Assembly (NCBI RefSeq): GCF_026625785.1
Contig: NZ_CP113063.1
Span: 2,480,001 to 2,544,000, forward strand
Direction: 5' to 3'
From: Gordonia sp. SL306
Lineage (GTDB): Bacteria > Actinomycetota > Actinomycetes > Mycobacteriales > Mycobacteriaceae
Length of the DNA: 64,000 nt
Under the pieces are notes generated by a model that was given only the letters and a program-made list of their open reading frames with translations, searched no databases and was not told the DNA's origin. Of this stretch, positions 1-7,611 are shown in pieces. Position numbers and translations under genes: made by a program. Numbering within the stretch: the stretch's first letter is position 1; the number at the start of each line of letters is the position of its first letter.

Positions 1-8
1 GGTGCAGG

Positions 9-533
9 TCAGGCTGCCAGCAGCATCGCGAGGACCGCGGTGTCGGGGTCTGAGTTGGGATCTATGCCAACTTGGTTACGCAGTGTGACAACCGTCCCGT
101 CCGCCTCGGCCTCCGCCCAACCGGCGCGGTGTTCGAGGCCGAGTTCGGGCAGCCCCGGCAGCAACACGCATCCCGAGGCGACCTCCGAGCACTCGGGCAG
201 CGACGGCCGGGTCTGTGACGGGGGATGCAGCATGACCAGGGCAGGCGGATTGCTGAGGAATCGGCCCGCCTCCACGAAACTGTCGTCGATGACGTTGCCG
301 ACCGCGACCATCATGCCGACGGCGTCGGCCTCCGCATCGTCGGGCCGTTCCTCGACGACCCCGAAGATGGTGGTGGTCGGCAGAAAACCCGGCCGACAGG
401 CGATGCGCACGGAGGCGACGAGCGTCTGCGTCCACTCGAGCGTGGATTCGGGCCATCGGCCCGAGATCAGGATGCCGTTGAGCGCTCCGTCGAACTGAAA
501 CGGCGTGAGGCCGATCGGGATGGATGTCGTCAT
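9..533 (-). CDS. Hypothetical protein, 174 aa
   Basis: I do not recognise this family. The frame is open far upstream of the chosen start, but the ATG at 533 follows a purine-rich GAGGGAGACC and gives a compact protein beginning MTTSIPIG. Upstream sequence in the same frame is antisense to the transporter gene and is not coding. The protein has no evident signal peptide or membrane segment. It is mildly acidic and contains a Gly/Met/Val-rich middle part (GMMVAVGNV). It is divergent from the ECF transporter cassette, and the 237 bp between them hold both promoters. Its own downstream neighbour lies outside the window. The frame and start are well supported; the function is unknown. Confidence 0.72.
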   Translation of the reverse strand: MTTSIPIGLTPFQFDGALNGILISGRWPESTLEWTQTLVASVRIACRPGFLPTTTIFGVVEERPDDAEADAVGMMVAVGNVIDDSFVEAGRFLSNPPALVMLHPPSQTRPSLPECSEVASGCVLLPGLPELGLEHRAGWAEAEADGTVVTLRNQVGIDPNSDPDTAVLAMLLAA

Positions 534-758
534 CGCTGGTCTCCCTCGTCCACAGGGCGGAACTCCGGACTCGGACCCGAGAGCGGAGATCCTGTGGAAG
601 AAATATCCACCAGCCATGCATCGCAGACAACTCGAACACGACTGTTGTGACGGTTCTTTTACACGCCGTAACCCGCCGGCGTCCCGGGAGGCGGGGTGGA
701 ACACGGCCCCCAACGGCCGATGTGTCCGCCGCGACACCGCAGCGCCTGCGGGAACAGG

Positions 759-764
759 CACACT
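759..764 (+). promoter_or_regulatory. Probable -10 element, leaderless start of the ECF ATPase gene
   Basis: CACACT lies 6 nt before GTG 771. It has one mismatch to TANNNT, but the spacing matches that of better examples in this window. There is no Shine-Dalgarno sequence before the GTG. Confidence 0.4.
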
Positions 765-770
765 GGGTGG

Positions 771-2855
771 GTGAGAAATTCCGCCCCGCTGCGTCCCATG
801 GAGATGGCCTCGATCGCCATCTTCGGCGGACTGACCGTCGCGGCGATCGTGGTCGCATCCGTGGTGCCCCTGGCGACCGCCGTCGGGTTGCTGGCACCGG
901 TTCCGTTGGCTCTGGTGGCCGCGCGTACCCGTCCCCGGGCGCTGATCACCGCCTCGGTGGCGGCCACCGGGGTGAGCTTCGCGATGGCGGGTACCGGCGC
1001 CGCCGCGACCGTCCTGGGCTCGGCTCTCGTCGGCGGCATCGTCGGCGACACGAAACGCCGCGGCCGCGGCCTCGGGACGATCACGGTGGCGAGCCTGATC
1101 GCATCGCCGATCATCGGCGGCCTCTCGGTACTCGTGCTGCTGGTCCTGGTGCCGCTGCGGAAACTGGCTCTCGAGGCGCTCGGCAACACCATCGGTGGGC
1201 TGGTGAAGCTGCTCGACAAGTTCCCCGCGCTGTCCGGGCTCGCCGACACCGTCGAGTCGCTCGGCAACAGCATGGTCGACCAGTGGTGGATCTGGATGTG
1301 GGTGTCGGGCGCCCTGGGCACCGCGCTCTCCCTCGCGGTGGCGTGGTGGCTGCTCGGTGGTGTGGTCGCTCGGCTCGCCGACGTCCCGAGCGAGGACACT
1401 CTCGACGCCGGCGATGTCGCGAGTGGCGACGCACCGGTCGGTCCGCTGCCGCTCTCGTTGTCGGGCGTGGGCTTCCGCTACGGACCGGAGATGCCGCAGG
1501 TCCTCGACGACGTGCACCTGACGCTGGCGCAGGGCGAGTTCGTCGCGGTGGTCGGCGCCAACGGTTCCGGCAAGTCGACGCTGGCGAAGATCCTGGCCGG
1601 TCGCGCACCGACGTCCGGCTCGGTCTCCCGGCCCGGCGCCGCCGGGCTCGGGCGTCACGGGGGTACCGCGATGGTGCTGCAGCGTCCGGAGACCCAGATG
1701 CTCGGTTCGCGCGTGGCCGACGACGTGGTGTGGGGGCTGCCTCCAGGTGTGGACGTCGATGTGGAGGCGCTGCTGGCCGAGGTCGGCCTGGCCGGGCTGG
1801 GTGCGCGCGAGACGTCGGATCTGTCCGGTGGTCAGCAGCAGCGTCTGGCCGTCGCCGCGGCACTCGCGCGAGAACCGGCCCTGCTCATCGCCGATGAGGT
1901 GACCTCGATGGTCGATCCCACCGGCCGCGACGAACTGCTCGCACTCCTCGCCGGCCTGCCGACCCGACGTGGGATGACTGTCGTGCTCATCACCCATCGC
2001 GGCGCTGAGGCCGCGGCCGCCGACCGGGTGGTGCACCTGCACCTGGGACGGGTCATCGATCATCCGCCGCAGTGGGTTCCACGGCCCGGTTCGGTCGAGG
2101 AGCCGGTGGTCCTGACCGGGCTCGACGACGTGCCCGGCGCGGCGGGCGGCGAGCCGCTGCTGGTGCTCGACCGCGTCGGGCACACCTATCTGCGGGGCTC
2201 TCCGTGGCAGGTGAAAGCGCTGCACGACGTGTCCCTCACCGTGCGCCGGGGCGACGGCGTGTTGGTGGTCGGTGGAAACGGTTCGGGCAAGACGACCCTC
2301 GCCTGGGTCATGGCCGGGCTCATCGGTCCGACGGCCGGCACGGCCGATCTGCGCGGGAACCCGGTGACGGGTCAGGTCGGCGACGTCGCGCTGGCCTTCC
2401 AGCACGCCCGCCTGCAACTGCAGAAACAGACCGTCGGCGACGAGATCATGGCCGCGGGCGGCATCGAGGTGGGGACCGCGGAGGTCGCCCGCGTCCTCGA
2501 GTCGGTCGGGCTGCCCCGCGAGATGGCGGCCCGGCGGATCGATTCACTCAGTGGCGGCCAGATGCGCCGCGTGGTGCTCGCCGGACTCGTCGCGCGGCGG
2601 CCCAAGGTCCTCATCCTCGACGAACCGCTCGCCGGTGTGGACCCCTACGCACGCACCGAGATCGTCGCGATGCTCGCGCGGCTGCGGGCCGACGGGCTGA
2701 CCATCGTGATCATCTCCCACGATCTGACCGACCTCGACGCGGTGGTGAACCGTCGGGTGCAGCTGACCGACGGCACGCTGGCCACCTTGACCGAACCGTC
2801 GAAGACGTTCGGGGAACCGAACTTTCAGCCTGCATCACCGGAGGTGACCGAATGA
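771..2855 (+). CDS. ECF-type ABC transporter, fused double ATPase with N-terminal membrane domain
   Basis: This is the energising subunit of an energy-coupling-factor (vitamin or metal uptake) transporter, like M. tuberculosis Rv2326c (about 697 aa; 694 aa here). Residues about 10-205 are hydrophobic with several membrane helices. Two nucleotide-binding domains follow. NBD1 has Walker A GANGSGKST (about 262-270), signature LSGGQ (351-355) and Walker B ending DE at 375-376. NBD2 has GGNGSGKTT (501-509), LSGGQ (593-597) and DE at 617-618. GTG 771 was chosen because a -10-like element lies 6 nt upstream; ATG 798 is the alternative. It overlaps the EcfT gene by 4 nt (ATGA). The N-terminal membrane part may replace a separate substrate-binding S component. 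The substrate is unknown. Confidence 0.88.
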   Translation: MRNSAPLRPMEMASIAIFGGLTVAAIVVASVVPLATAVGLLAPVPLALVAARTRPRALITASVAATGVSFAMAGTGAAATVLGSALVGGIVGDTKRRGRGLGTITVASLIASPIIGGLSVLVLLVLVPLRKLALEALGNTIGGLVKLLDKFPALSGLADTVESLGNSMVDQWWIWMWVSGALGTALSLAVAWWLLGGVVARLADVPSEDTLDAGDVASGDAPVGPLPLSLSGVGFRYGPEMPQVLDDVHLTLAQGEFVAVVGANGSGKSTLAKILAGRAPTSGSVSRPGAAGLGRHGGTAMVLQRPETQMLGSRVADDVVWGLPPGVDVDVEALLAEVGLAGLGARETSDLSGGQQQRLAVAAALAREPALLIADEVTSMVDPTGRDELLALLAGLPTRRGMTVVLITHRGAEAAAADRVVHLHLGRVIDHPPQWVPRPGSVEEPVVLTGLDDVPGAAGGEPLLVLDRVGHTYLRGSPWQVKALHDVSLTVRRGDGVLVVGGNGSGKTTLAWVMAGLIGPTAGTADLRGNPVTGQVGDVALAFQHARLQLQKQTVGDEIMAAGGIEVGTAEVARVLESVGLPREMAARRIDSLSGGQMRRVVLAGLVARRPKVLILDEPLAGVDPYARTEIVAMLARLRADGLTIVIISHDLTDLDAVVNRRVQLTDGTLATLTEPSKTFGEPNFQPASPEVTE

Positions 2856-3601
2856 GCGTGCAGACAGTTCCGCTCCGGCAGGTGCCGGGTGATTCGCTGA
2901 TCCACCGCCTCTGGGCGGGTACCAAGCTGATCGTCGTGATGGCCCTTGGCGTGATGACCTGGGTGCTGCCGTCGTGGCCCGCGCTCGGGCTGGTCGCCGT
3001 GGTGGTGCTCCTGACGGCGATCACCGCGGGCATCCCGCTCGGCGCGATTCCCCGTCCGCCCTGGTGGTTCTGGGGTCTGATCATCGCGGGCGGTGCGCTC
3101 AACCTGACGTTCGGGCCGTCCGCGTTGGTGGTCTATCTGCGGGCCGTCACGTTGGGGCTGGTGCTGGTCGCGAGTTCGATCCTGGTGATCTGGACGACGC
3201 CGATGGCCGAGGTGGCACCCGCGATCGCGACATTGATGCGCCCCCTGCGGTTTCTGCGCCTCCCCGTCGACGAGTGGGCCGTCGCGATCGCGTTGTGCCT
3301 GCGCGGTCTGCCGCTGCTGATCGACGAGTTGCGGATGCTGCGGGCCGCTCACCGGCTCCGCCCGTCCGCTCCGGCACGCAGTGGTCATCCGGCCGCCGAG
3401 ATGGGTGTGGTGGACATGATCACGGCCGCGATGTCGAGCGCTCTGCGGCGCAGTGCGGAGATGGCGGAGGCGATCACCGCCCGTGGCGGTACCGGCCGTC
3501 TCACCGCGTACCCGTCGCGACCGGGACGCCGTGATGCCGTGGTGCTCGTCGTCGTCGGAATCGCCTGTGCCGGTGTGATAGTCGCGACGATCCTGCTCTG
3601 A
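2852..3601 (+). CDS. ECF transporter transmembrane protein EcfT (Rv2325c-like)
   Basis: Membrane coupling subunit of the ECF transporter, 249 aa. The first two-thirds are strongly hydrophobic helices (for example TKLIVVMALGVMTWVLP). A cytoplasmic segment carries the Ala-Arg-Gly coupling motif (ARG at about 210-212, within EAITARGGTG), which docks onto the ATPases in this family. A final helix (VVLVVVGIACAGVIVATILL) ends the protein. Translational coupling with the fused ATPase (ATGA overlap) mirrors the Rv2326c-Rv2325c pair. No S-component gene follows: the next gene is convergent sodA. The substrate cannot be deduced. Confidence 0.87.
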   Translation: MSVQTVPLRQVPGDSLIHRLWAGTKLIVVMALGVMTWVLPSWPALGLVAVVVLLTAITAGIPLGAIPRPPWWFWGLIIAGGALNLTFGPSALVVYLRAVTLGLVLVASSILVIWTTPMAEVAPAIATLMRPLRFLRLPVDEWAVAIALCLRGLPLLIDELRMLRAAHRLRPSAPARSGHPAAEMGVVDMITAAMSSALRRSAEMAEAITARGGTGRLTAYPSRPGRRDAVVLVVVGIACAGVIVATILL

Positions 3602-3613
3602 TCCGACCCGCCC

Positions 3614-3811
3614 ATCGTGCGCACTTTCGCGCCGATCGTGCGCGAAATCCCGCCGATCGTGCGCACTTTCGCGCCGATCGTGCGCGCCGATCGGTCTATG
3701 CGCACAGTGGGCGGGATTCTGTGCCCGATCGACGCGAAACTGTGCACGATCGACGCGAAACTGTGCACGATCGACGAACGACTGTGCACGATCGACGCGC
3801 AACTGCGCCCG
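3614..3811. repeat. Inverted array of 21-bp direct repeats
   Basis: Between convergent ecfT and sodA lie about 3.5 copies of a 21-bp unit starting ATCGTGCGCACTTTCGCG (3614, 3635, 3656, partial at 3677). After a short centre come four copies of the approximately inverted unit starting ATCGACGCGAAACTGTGC (3728, 3749, 3770, 3791). The two blocks together could fold into a long imperfect hairpin. The period of 21 keeps every frame open across the block, so apparent ORFs over it are artefacts. There are no unique spacers, so it is not CRISPR. Function unknown. Confidence 0.85.
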
Positions 3812-3824
3812 ATCGGCGGACGAC

Positions 3825-3857
3825 GACGGCGGTCACCCGTCGTGGGTGACCGCCGTC
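3825..3857 (-). terminator. Perfect 14-bp hairpin downstream of sodA
   Basis: GACGGCGGTCACCC and its exact reverse complement are separated by a 5-nt loop (GTCGT). The hairpin lies about 22 nt past the sodA stop codon. It has no U-tract, as is common for actinobacterial terminators. It could also stop ecfT transcription arriving from the other side. Confidence 0.75.
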
Positions 3858-3879
3858 GAGGTCGATCGAACTGTGGCGA

Positions 3880-4509
3880 TCAGGCGGGAACGATGAGTCC
3901 CGCGCCCTGCTTGCTCGCCGTCGCGAAGCGCTCGGCCGCGTCGGCCCAGTTGACCACGTTCCACCACGCCTTCACGTAATCCGGCTTGACGTTCTGGTAG
4001 TCGAGGTAGAAGGCGTGCTCCCACATGTCGAGCATGACGACCGGGATGATCGCCGCCGGGATGTTGCCGCTCTGATCCGTCAGCTGCAGGATCACCAGGT
4101 TCTTGCCGATGGTGTCGTAGCCGAGGATGGCCCAGCCGCTGCCCTGCAGGGTGGTGGCGGCCGCGGTGAAGTGCGCCTTGAACTTGTCGAAGCTGCCGAA
4201 CTGATCGTCGATAGCTGCGGCGAGATCACCTTCGGGCTTGTCGCCACCGTTGGGGGACAAGTTCTTCCAGAAGATCGAGTGGTTGGTGTGGCCACCGAGA
4301 TGGAACGACAGGGTCGCCGAGAGTCCGTAGACCTTGCCGGCAATGGTCTCGTCGTCGCGGGCCGCGGCCAGCTTCTCGAGGGTGTCGTTTGCGCCCTTCA
4401 CATAGGTGGCATGGTGCTTGTCGTGATGGAGCTCCATGATCCTGCCGGAGATGTGCGGCTCGAGTGCCGCGTAGTCGTACGGGAGATCCGGCAAGGTGTA
4501 TTCAGCCAC
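3880..4509 (-). CDS. sodA: Superoxide dismutase (Fe/Mn family)
   Basis: Converts superoxide to O2 and H2O2 with a single Mn or Fe. It has 209 aa, close to the usual family length. The metal ligands are readable: His28 (in ELHHDKHH), His77 (in [10 protein letters not shown]), and Asp161 and His165 (in [12 protein letters not shown]). The protein begins [18 protein letters not shown], a typical SodA N-terminus without a signal peptide; mycobacterial SodA is exported without one. Translation starts at GTG 4509 behind AGAGGAAAA. msrA and the small membrane protein lie close by, forming an oxidative-stress neighbourhood. The upstream 180 bp contain several dyads, annotated separately. The choice of metal is not predicted. 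Confidence 0.96.
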   Translation of the reverse strand: MAEYTLPDLPYDYAALEPHISGRIMELHHDKHHATYVKGANDTLEKLAAARDDETIAGKVYGLSATLSFHLGGHTNHSIFWKNLSPNGGDKPEGDLAAAIDDQFGSFDKFKAHFTAAATTLQGSGWAILGYDTIGKNLVILQLTDQSGNIPAAIIPVVMLDMWEHAFYLDYQNVKPDYVKAWWNVVNWADAAERFATASKQGAGLIVPA

Positions 4510-4600
4510 GATTTTCCTCTCTGAGGTGCTGTGCGTTTCTCACTGCGCGCGTGAAAAGCTGCGACGTCTGACGTCGGTCACGCGGGTACTTCCACCCTTA

Positions 4601-4659
4601 CCCACAGCATGTGGGATTGCAAACATTGCGGCGGAATCCACTTCAAGTGCGGTTGAAGT
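4601..4659. promoter_or_regulatory. Two perfect dyads upstream of sodA
   Basis: CCCACA-GCA-TGTGGG (4601-4615) and ACTTCAA-N6-TTGAAGT (4640-4659) lie 92-150 bp upstream of the sodA start, in the only space available for its promoter. Either could be an operator. TTGAAG in the second dyad could also serve as a -35 element on the minus strand. No regulator is identified. Confidence 0.4.
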
Positions 4660-4688
4660 CTCGCCGGGAGCGGAGGCGGATCGGGCGG

Positions 4689-4841
4689 TCAGATGACGAT
4701 CAGCAGGACGAGCAGAGCGATCAGTCCGGCAATGCTCACGGCCGTACCGAAACACGCGGAGCGGACGTCGTAGGTCGCTCGCGGCGCCACGGCGCGAGGG
4801 CTCATCGCTCGACGGAGGTCCGTGCTCGCGTGCGTTGCCAT
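4689..4841 (-). CDS. Small single-span membrane protein, 50 aa
   Basis: A short frame with a purine-rich GAAGGG before ATG 4841. The N-terminal 28 residues are basic and hydrophilic (RRAMSPRAVAPRATYDVRS). A single C-terminal membrane helix (FGTAVSIAGLIALLVLLIVI) runs to the last residue, a tail-anchor-like layout. It is divergent from msrA and lies upstream of sodA on the same strand, with 179 bp between. A CRP-type palindrome lies in the shared promoter region. The family is not recognised. The hydrophobic C-terminus and the start signal favour a real gene, but its shortness leaves doubt. Confidence 0.55.
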   Translation of the reverse strand: MATHASTDLRRAMSPRAVAPRATYDVRSACFGTAVSIAGLIALLVLLIVI

Positions 4842-4908
4842 CGAAACCCTTCGTCGTCGCTGGTCGCGGCAGCAGTGCCGCGGGGCTGGACCGGCAGGGG
4901 TGACCCGG

Positions 4909-4924
4909 AGTGACTGCGGTCACA
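4909..4924. promoter_or_regulatory. CRP/GlxR-like palindrome between the small membrane protein gene and msrA
   Basis: AGTGACTGCGGTCACA matches the CRP-family consensus TGTGA-N6-TCACA at 9 of 10 informative positions. It lies 83 bp upstream of the msrA start and 68 bp upstream of the divergent small gene, so it could act on either. Confidence 0.5.
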
Positions 4925-4994
4925 CGCCCAATAGTCGGTCATGATAGGCAGACCGTCGGGCATACATCAACCCCGACGATGTTCGGCGCGGGCG

Positions 4995-5000
4995 TACGAT
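4995..5000 (+). promoter_or_regulatory. -10 element of msrA (leaderless)
   Basis: TACGAT ends 6 nt before ATG 5007. There is no ribosome-binding site in between, so transcription is expected to begin at or next to the start codon. Confidence 0.6.
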
Positions 5001-5006
5001 CGGGAC

Positions 5007-5711
5007 ATGTCATGGCTTGACCAGCTACTTTCCGGGCAATCGCACAAGCGTCATCTCGTACCCGCCGATGAGGCGCTGCCGGGCCGCGAGGCTGCGGTGC
5101 CGGTCGCCCCCGAGCATTTCCTCCTGCACCATCCGATGAAGGGTGCGACCGACCCGGACGGTAACGGGATCGGTGAGTTCGGCGACGGTCTCACGGCCGT
5201 GGTCCTCGCGGGCGGATGCTTCTGGGGCATCGAGGAGATCTTCTGGCAGGTACCGGGTGTTCATACGACGGCCGTGGGCTATGCGGGCGGCTACACGTCG
5301 AATCCCTCCTACGAGGAGGTCTGCACCGCTCGCACCGGACACACCGAATCGGTTCTGGTGGTGTTCGATCCGTCGGTCATCGATCTCGAGGGCGTGCTGA
5401 GGATCTTCTGGGAGAGCCACGATCCAACGCAGGAGATGCGGCAGGGCAACGACGTCGGGACCCAGTACCGGTCGGCGATCTACACGGTGTCGGATTCCGA
5501 TGCCGAGCTCGCCTGGTCAACTGCCGAGAAGTTCGGCACCGTGCTGGCCGATGCGGGACTGGACCCGATCGCGACGGAGATCAAGCCGCTCGCCGAGGCA
5601 GGCGACGGCCGGTTCTATTACGCCGAGGACTACCACCAGCAGTACCTCGCGAAGAATCCGCACGGTTATCGGTGCCATGCGGCCACGGGGCTGCACTACC
5701 CGGTCGCCTGA
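5007..5711 (+). CDS. msrA: Peptide-methionine (S)-S-oxide reductase MsrA
   Basis: Reduces the S-epimer of methionine sulfoxide in oxidised proteins. It has 234 aa and the catalytic motif GGCFWG with the nucleophile Cys71. VGYAGG and a C-terminal segment HQQYLAKNPHGYRCH supply a probable resolving cysteine. The roughly 60-residue N-terminal extension before the core is common in actinobacterial MsrA. ATG 5007 was chosen because a TACGAT -10 lies exactly 6 nt upstream, which makes longer readings unlikely. The next gene starts 4 nt after the stop and is probably co-transcribed. Association with sodA fits an oxidative-damage role. Confidence 0.95.
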   Translation: MSWLDQLLSGQSHKRHLVPADEALPGREAAVPVAPEHFLLHHPMKGATDPDGNGIGEFGDGLTAVVLAGGCFWGIEEIFWQVPGVHTTAVGYAGGYTSNPSYEEVCTARTGHTESVLVVFDPSVIDLEGVLRIFWESHDPTQEMRQGNDVGTQYRSAIYTVSDSDAELAWSTAEKFGTVLADAGLDPIATEIKPLAEAGDGRFYYAEDYHQQYLAKNPHGYRCHAATGLHYPVA

Positions 5712-5714
5712 TCG

Positions 5715-6785
5715 GTGGCCGACGAGATCAGTCCGGGACAGTGGAACCGGACGCTGCTGCAGCGTCAGCATCTGCTCGAACGCGTCGACGAGGATGCCAT
5801 CGAGGTGCTCGACCGTTGCGTCGGCCTCCAGGCACAGGAACCCACGGCGCCGTTCTTCGGTTTGTGGTCGCGTATCAACGATTTCGATCCGGCGGAACTC
5901 GACGGTCTGCTGACCGATCGGGAGGTGGTCCGGATGGCGTTGCTCCGGTCGACCGTCTTCCTGATCGACGCCGAGGACGCACGATGGATACGGCCGATCG
6001 CACAACCGTTGCTCGACACCGAGGTCGCGATCCACGAGCGGCGTCTCTCCGGAACCGCCGCCTCCGATGTGCTCGCCGAGGCCGCCGGACTGCTGGCGGG
6101 GCGGGAGATGTCGGGCGCCGCACTGGGTCGTGAACTGGCACAACGGCACCCCGACGACGACCCGTCGACGCTGGTCGCGGTCGCGAGATGTGGTCTGCCG
6201 CTCGTCCAGGTGCCGCCCCGCGGCCTCTGGCGGGGATCCGCGGCACCCACCTACCAACTCTTCGACGACTGGGTCGGGCCCGGCGAGCCGGCCGTCGTCG
6301 ACGACGAGGCCCGTAAGGACCTCATCCGGCTCTACCTCCGAGGTTTCGGTCCCGCGACGGTGAAGGGCATCCAGACCTGGTGCGGGCGTACCCGGTTGCG
6401 GCCGCTCCTCGACGCGATGGAAGCGGATTGGGAACTCGTGATCCGCACCGGTCCGGACGGGGAGCAACTGTTCGACCTCGACGGTCTCGACATCGTGGAC
6501 GAGGACGTCTCCGCCCCGATCCGGTTCCTCGCCCCGTACGACAACGTGATTGTGGCGCAGGCAGATCGGCGTCGGATCGCCGACGACGACCGTTATCGCA
6601 GCCTGCTCACCGCCAACGGCCGGTACCCAGGTTTCGTGCTGGTCGACGGACGTCTCGCCGGCTCATGGCGCGTGGCGGACGGCCGCGTGGTCGCCGACAT
6701 GATGATCGACCTGCCGCGGGGCGGCCGCGCCGAACTCGAGGCCGAACGTCAACGACTGCAACAGTTCTGCGACACGCGCGCTTGA
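5715..6785 (+). CDS. Winged-helix DNA-binding protein, AlkZ/YcaQ-like DNA glycosylase family
   Basis: A 356-aa protein of the HTH_42 family, whose studied members (AlkZ, YcaQ) remove bulky alkyl adducts or unhook interstrand crosslinks. Near the N-terminus is LLQRQHLLER. The motif VGLQAQEP follows, matching the family's catalytic Gln-hydrophobic-Gln element (Q-A-Q); YcaQ types have Gln-x-Asp instead. The C-terminal half has the usual FLAPYDNVIV segment. GTG 5715 starts 4 nt after the msrA stop, so it probably shares the msrA transcript, linking protein-oxidation and DNA-damage repair. The family is clear; the activity is an inference. Confidence 0.8.
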   Translation: MADEISPGQWNRTLLQRQHLLERVDEDAIEVLDRCVGLQAQEPTAPFFGLWSRINDFDPAELDGLLTDREVVRMALLRSTVFLIDAEDARWIRPIAQPLLDTEVAIHERRLSGTAASDVLAEAAGLLAGREMSGAALGRELAQRHPDDDPSTLVAVARCGLPLVQVPPRGLWRGSAAPTYQLFDDWVGPGEPAVVDDEARKDLIRLYLRGFGPATVKGIQTWCGRTRLRPLLDAMEADWELVIRTGPDGEQLFDLDGLDIVDEDVSAPIRFLAPYDNVIVAQADRRRIADDDRYRSLLTANGRYPGFVLVDGRLAGSWRVADGRVVADMMIDLPRGGRAELEAERQRLQQFCDTRA

Positions 6786-6786
6786 G

Positions 6787-7539
6787 TCAGTCGCCGGTTC
6801 GCGGATTGCGACTCGTGATGCAGTAGCGCCGGCCAACGGGATCGGACATCACGGTCCAGGTCGGGAACTCTTCGACCACGCGAGCGCCCCAGTCCTCGTG
6901 CCGTGCCACCTCGTCCTCGACCGCGGTGGCGGCCAGGTCGAGATGTCCGGTGGCCACTGTCGCCTCGTCGTCTGGCCCGTTGCGCTGCAACAGGATGCCG
7001 ATCGCCAGGGCGTGGTCGCGACGCAGGCGGAGCAATTCGGGACGGCTGGTCGGCTCGGTCGGCATGCCGGTGAACCGTGTCCAGAACGCGACCTCGCGCT
7101 CGTGGAGTTCGCGTGGGATGTCGATGCACACCTGGTCGATGATGCTGATCGTGTCGCCCGGCCATCGGATCGGGCGCGAGCGCACGGACTCGCCCTGCCA
7201 TTCGACCAGGCAGAACACAAAACCTGCGGGCGAGGCCAACGACATGTAGGCAGGCCCGGCGTGGTCGCGAACCACGGTGGCACCCAGGGCGATCGCCTCC
7301 GCCGTCGCCGACCGCGGGTCGTCGACGTGGAGATCGAGATGGATCCCGCCGGGCCCGGCGTCGACCCGCTGCACACGGAGATGGGGATCCCCGTTGAACG
7401 GCTCCAACGAGGCGAACTCGCGGTGCTCGCCGCGCGGCGGCGACACGGTGCTGCCGGCAATCGCGCGCCAGAACGTGACCTCGGCACCGAACTGCTCGGC
7501 GGGAAAGTCCAGGAATGCGGTGAGCCATCGGATCTCCAC
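6787..7539 (-). CDS. VOC-family (glyoxalase/dioxygenase fold) protein, two modules
   Basis: A 250-aa protein with two vicinal-oxygen-chelate-like modules, about residues 1-115 and 125-245. The first contains GGIHLDLHVDDPRSA and the second GHLDLAATAVEDEVARHE, each giving a His-x-Asp-like element of the fold. Such proteins range from glyoxalases to resistance and binding proteins, so no substrate is assigned. GTG 7539 is supported by TAGACT (7546-7551) 6 nt upstream on the minus strand. It is convergent with the AlkZ-like gene, with stops only 1 nt apart. Confidence 0.8.
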   Translation of the reverse strand: MEIRWLTAFLDFPAEQFGAEVTFWRAIAGSTVSPPRGEHREFASLEPFNGDPHLRVQRVDAGPGGIHLDLHVDDPRSATAEAIALGATVVRDHAGPAYMSLASPAGFVFCLVEWQGESVRSRPIRWPGDTISIIDQVCIDIPRELHEREVAFWTRFTGMPTEPTSRPELLRLRRDHALAIGILLQRNGPDDEATVATGHLDLAATAVEDEVARHEDWGARVVEEFPTWTVMSDPVGRRYCITSRNPRTGD

Positions 7540-7545
7540 GCCGCG

Positions 7546-7551
7546 AGTCTA
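7546..7551 (-). promoter_or_regulatory. -10 element of the VOC gene (leaderless)
   Basis: TAGACT on the minus strand ends 6 nt before GTG 7539. No ribosome-binding site is present. Confidence 0.55.
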
Positions 7552-7599
7552 ATGTCGCCGCGGGCGTCGACGGGCCCGATGACGGCCGAGACGTGGCAC

Positions 7600-7605
7600 T
7601 ACACT
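7600..7605 (+). promoter_or_regulatory. -10 element of the S49 protease gene (leaderless)
   Basis: TACACT ends 6 nt before ATG 7612, with no Shine-Dalgarno sequence between. Confidence 0.55.
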
Positions 7606-7611
7606 CGGCAC

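Noticed and set aside
3614..3811. CRISPR array
   Set aside because: Units are contiguous and there are no unique spacers; no cas genes are present.
3617..3979. A + strand frame of 120 codons across the 21-bp repeats
   Set aside because: The repeat period is a multiple of three, so frames stay open by chance; the peptide is a simple repetition and ends antisense to sodA.
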